From positions 1 to 7,574 of the forward strand of contig JASLAA010000206.1 in NCBI GenBank assembly GCA_030147325.1: DNA of 7,574 nt. Reading direction: 5' to 3'. How positions within the stretch are numbered: position 1 is the stretch's first letter; the number at the start of each line of letters is the position of its first letter. This stretch comes from Arthrobacter sp. (lineage in GTDB: Bacteria > Actinomycetota > Actinomycetes > Actinomycetales > Micrococcaceae). Of the stretch, positions 7,125 to 7,574 are shown piece after piece. The notes under the pieces are model-generated. The model made no database searches and was not told the origin of the DNA. It worked only from the letters and a program-made list of their open reading frames with translations. The position numbers and the translations under genes were made by a program.

Positions 7125-7128
7125 TTCG

Positions 7129-7136
7129 TCCTCCTT
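7129..7136 (-). promoter_or_regulatory. Ribosome binding site that fixes the binding-protein start
   Basis: In transcription order AAGGAGGA is followed by CGAA and then ATG at 7124. This is the best Shine-Dalgarno match in the window and supports the short N-terminus with its intact lipoprotein signal, suggesting high translation of the binding protein relative to the permeases. Confidence 0.85.
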
Positions 7137-7180
7137 GTCGAAAGCAATCCAGTACGCCCCTCGAACGAGAACGGCGCCAG

Positions 7181-7198
7181 ACTGTGAGCGGTTCCAGT
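7181..7198. promoter_or_regulatory. Putative LacI-family operator O1 (transporter side)
   Basis: ACTGTGAGCGGTTCCAGT is an imperfect dyad (6 of 9 pairs symmetric, ends ACTG/CAGT, centre CG at 7189-7190). Its 14-base core fits the general LacI/CcpA-family pattern TGNNANCGNTNNCA at every fixed position, and the left half resembles the classical TGTGAGCGG half-site of the E. coli lac operator. It lies just downstream of the TTGACA element read on the - strand, where a repressor would block the binding-protein operon. Thirteen of 18 bases are shared with the second site at 7270-7287. Assignment to the repressor encoded at 2701-3804 is an inference from locus and site type. Confidence 0.65.
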
Positions 7199-7225
7199 AG
7201 CGCACGGGCGCAGTAACGCTGTCAA
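7194..7225 (-). promoter_or_regulatory. Candidate promoter of the binding-protein/permease/repressor operon
   Basis: Read on the - strand, a perfect TTGACA (-35) lies at 7225-7220. Downstream at an 18-base spacing is GCTACT (7201-7196), a poor -10; TACTGG two bases on is no better. A start near 7185-7190 would leave a leader of about 60-65 bases and would place O1 (7181-7198) over the -10 and start point, as expected for repression. The -35 is convincing, the -10 is not. Confidence 0.45.
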
Positions 7226-7244
7226 GTAAGAGACGTTGCGCTAC
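7197..7244. repeat. 8-bp inverted repeat GTAGCGCA / TGCGCTAC in the divergent promoter region
   Basis: GTAGCGCA (7197-7204) is repeated in inverse orientation as TGCGCTAC (7237-7244), 40 bases centre to centre, with a related GTAACGC at 7213-7219 between them. The pair is centred on the TTGACA element (7220-7225). The arms are perfect, but with a 32-base spacer this could be a pair of half-sites for a second regulator or a coincidence in GC-rich DNA. Confidence 0.4.
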
Positions 7245-7269
7245 CGCAGGGCCGTATTGCCGTGCTACA

Positions 7270-7287
7270 ACTGGGAGCGCACACAGT
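7270..7287. promoter_or_regulatory. Putative LacI-family operator O2 (beta-galactosidase side)
   Basis: ACTGGGAGCGCACACAGT is a good 18-bp dyad: 7 of 9 pairs are symmetric, mismatched only at 7274/7283 and 7276/7281, with the centre CG at 7278-7279. It shares ACTG, GAGCG and CAGT with O1 at the same offsets. It overlaps a possible -10 (TACAAC, 7266-7271) and ends 15 bases before the beta-galactosidase ATG at 7303, a position from which a bound repressor would block transcription of that gene. I found no convincing -35 for this side. The shared design with O1 argues that one repressor controls both directions. Confidence 0.65.
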
Positions 7288-7302
7288 CGAAGGGGATTTC
7301 AC

Positions 7303-7574
7303 ATGTCGCTTGACCAGTCCGAGGCCACCGGCGCCGCCCTCCCGGGCGCGGCCGTTCCAGCCACCAGCGCCGCGCCCGCCACCCGGTCCTGGCCCGGCGG
7401 CACACAGCAGCTCCGCTACGGCGGGGACTACAACCCGGAACAGTGGCCGCGGCATGTCTGGCTCGAGGACATCGCCCTCATGCAGCAGATCGGGATCAAC
7501 CTGGTCAGCATCGGCATCTTCTCGTGGGCCGTGCTGGAACCACGCGACGGGGAGTTCGACTTCACCTTCCTGGA
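7303..7574 (+). CDS. Beta-galactosidase, glycoside hydrolase family 42, N-terminal part (3' truncated by window)
   Basis: The first 90 residues are visible. YGGDYNPEQWPRHVWLEDIALMQQIGINLVSIGIFSWAVLEPRDGEFDF (39-87) is the unmistakable start of a GH42 catalytic barrel: the first strand with GGDYNPEQWP, then the second with the SIGIFSWAVLEP segment. Known GH42 enzymes hydrolyse beta-galactosides (lactose, galacto-oligosaccharides, galactan fragments) by a retaining mechanism. Both catalytic glutamates lie beyond the window. The ATG at 7303 has GAAGGGGA (7289-7296) six bases upstream. No signal peptide is present, so the enzyme is probably cytoplasmic. About 37 Ala/Pro/Thr-rich residues precede the first strand, longer than I would expect for the family. 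It is divergent from the ABC transporter/repressor operon, with the two putative operators in the 178-base gap, and probably cleaves what that transporter imports. Confidence 0.92.
   Translation, partial: MSLDQSEATGAALPGAAVPATSAAPATRSWPGGTQQLRYGGDYNPEQWPRHVWLEDIALMQQIGINLVSIGIFSWAVLEPRDGEFDFTFL

Noticed and set aside
7125..7205. 27-residue N-terminal extension of the binding protein from the ATG at 7205
   Set aside because: It would bury the lipoprotein signal behind charged residues, lacks a ribosome site and overlaps the operator/promoter region; the ATG at 7124 has AAGGAGGA.
7236..7271. TTGCGC (7236-7241) with TACAAC (7266-7271) as the beta-galactosidase promoter
   Set aside because: The spacer would be 24 bases, too long for a housekeeping promoter; only the -10-like element is kept as a weak possibility.

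Overview
The window is high-GC DNA with GTG as well as ATG starts, Gly/Ala-rich lipoproteins and sugar ABC transporters that have no ATPase gene beside them. This fits an actinobacterium, perhaps Arthrobacter or another Micrococcaceae; the lineage is inferred from composition and gene style only. No rRNA, tRNA, CRISPR array, insertion sequence or phage gene was seen.

Left part (1-1590, + strand): the last 36 codons of a MalG-type sugar permease, a 116-base gap, then a solute-binding lipoprotein (228-1541). These are the end of a carbohydrate ABC operon that began outside the window. A long GC-rich hairpin without a U-tract (1547-1588) follows the lipoprotein gene and probably ends the operon. 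Next comes a separate GTG-started AEC-family (auxin efflux carrier-like) transporter (1647-2567). A possible five-codon minicistron overlaps its start. A 133-base convergent gap (2568-2700) shows no convincing gene or terminator.

Right part (2701-7574): a compact sugar-uptake locus. On the - strand, in transcription order, lie a solute-binding lipoprotein (7124-5823), a MalF-type permease (5735-4719), a MalG-type permease (4717-3821) and a LacI-family repressor (3804-2701). Divergent from them, on the + strand, starts a glycoside hydrolase family 42 beta-galactosidase (from 7303, cut by the window edge). The likely logic is import of a galactoside or galacto-oligosaccharide by the ABC transporter, powered by an ATPase encoded elsewhere, cytoplasmic cleavage by the GH42 enzyme, and control of both arms by the LacI-type protein.

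The most informative non-coding signals are in this right-hand locus. The divergent promoter region holds two related 18-bp sites, ACTGTGAGCGGTTCCAGT (7181-7198) and ACTGGGAGCGCACACAGT (7270-7287). They share 13 of 18 bases, have the CG centre typical of LacI-family operators, and lie one on each side of the divergent promoter region. A very strong hairpin (5755-5792) sits between the binding-protein gene and the permease genes, where it could stabilise the binding-protein message and lower permease expression. The gene set is of a familiar kind; I see no clearly new biological system, and the regulatory details are what deserve a second look.
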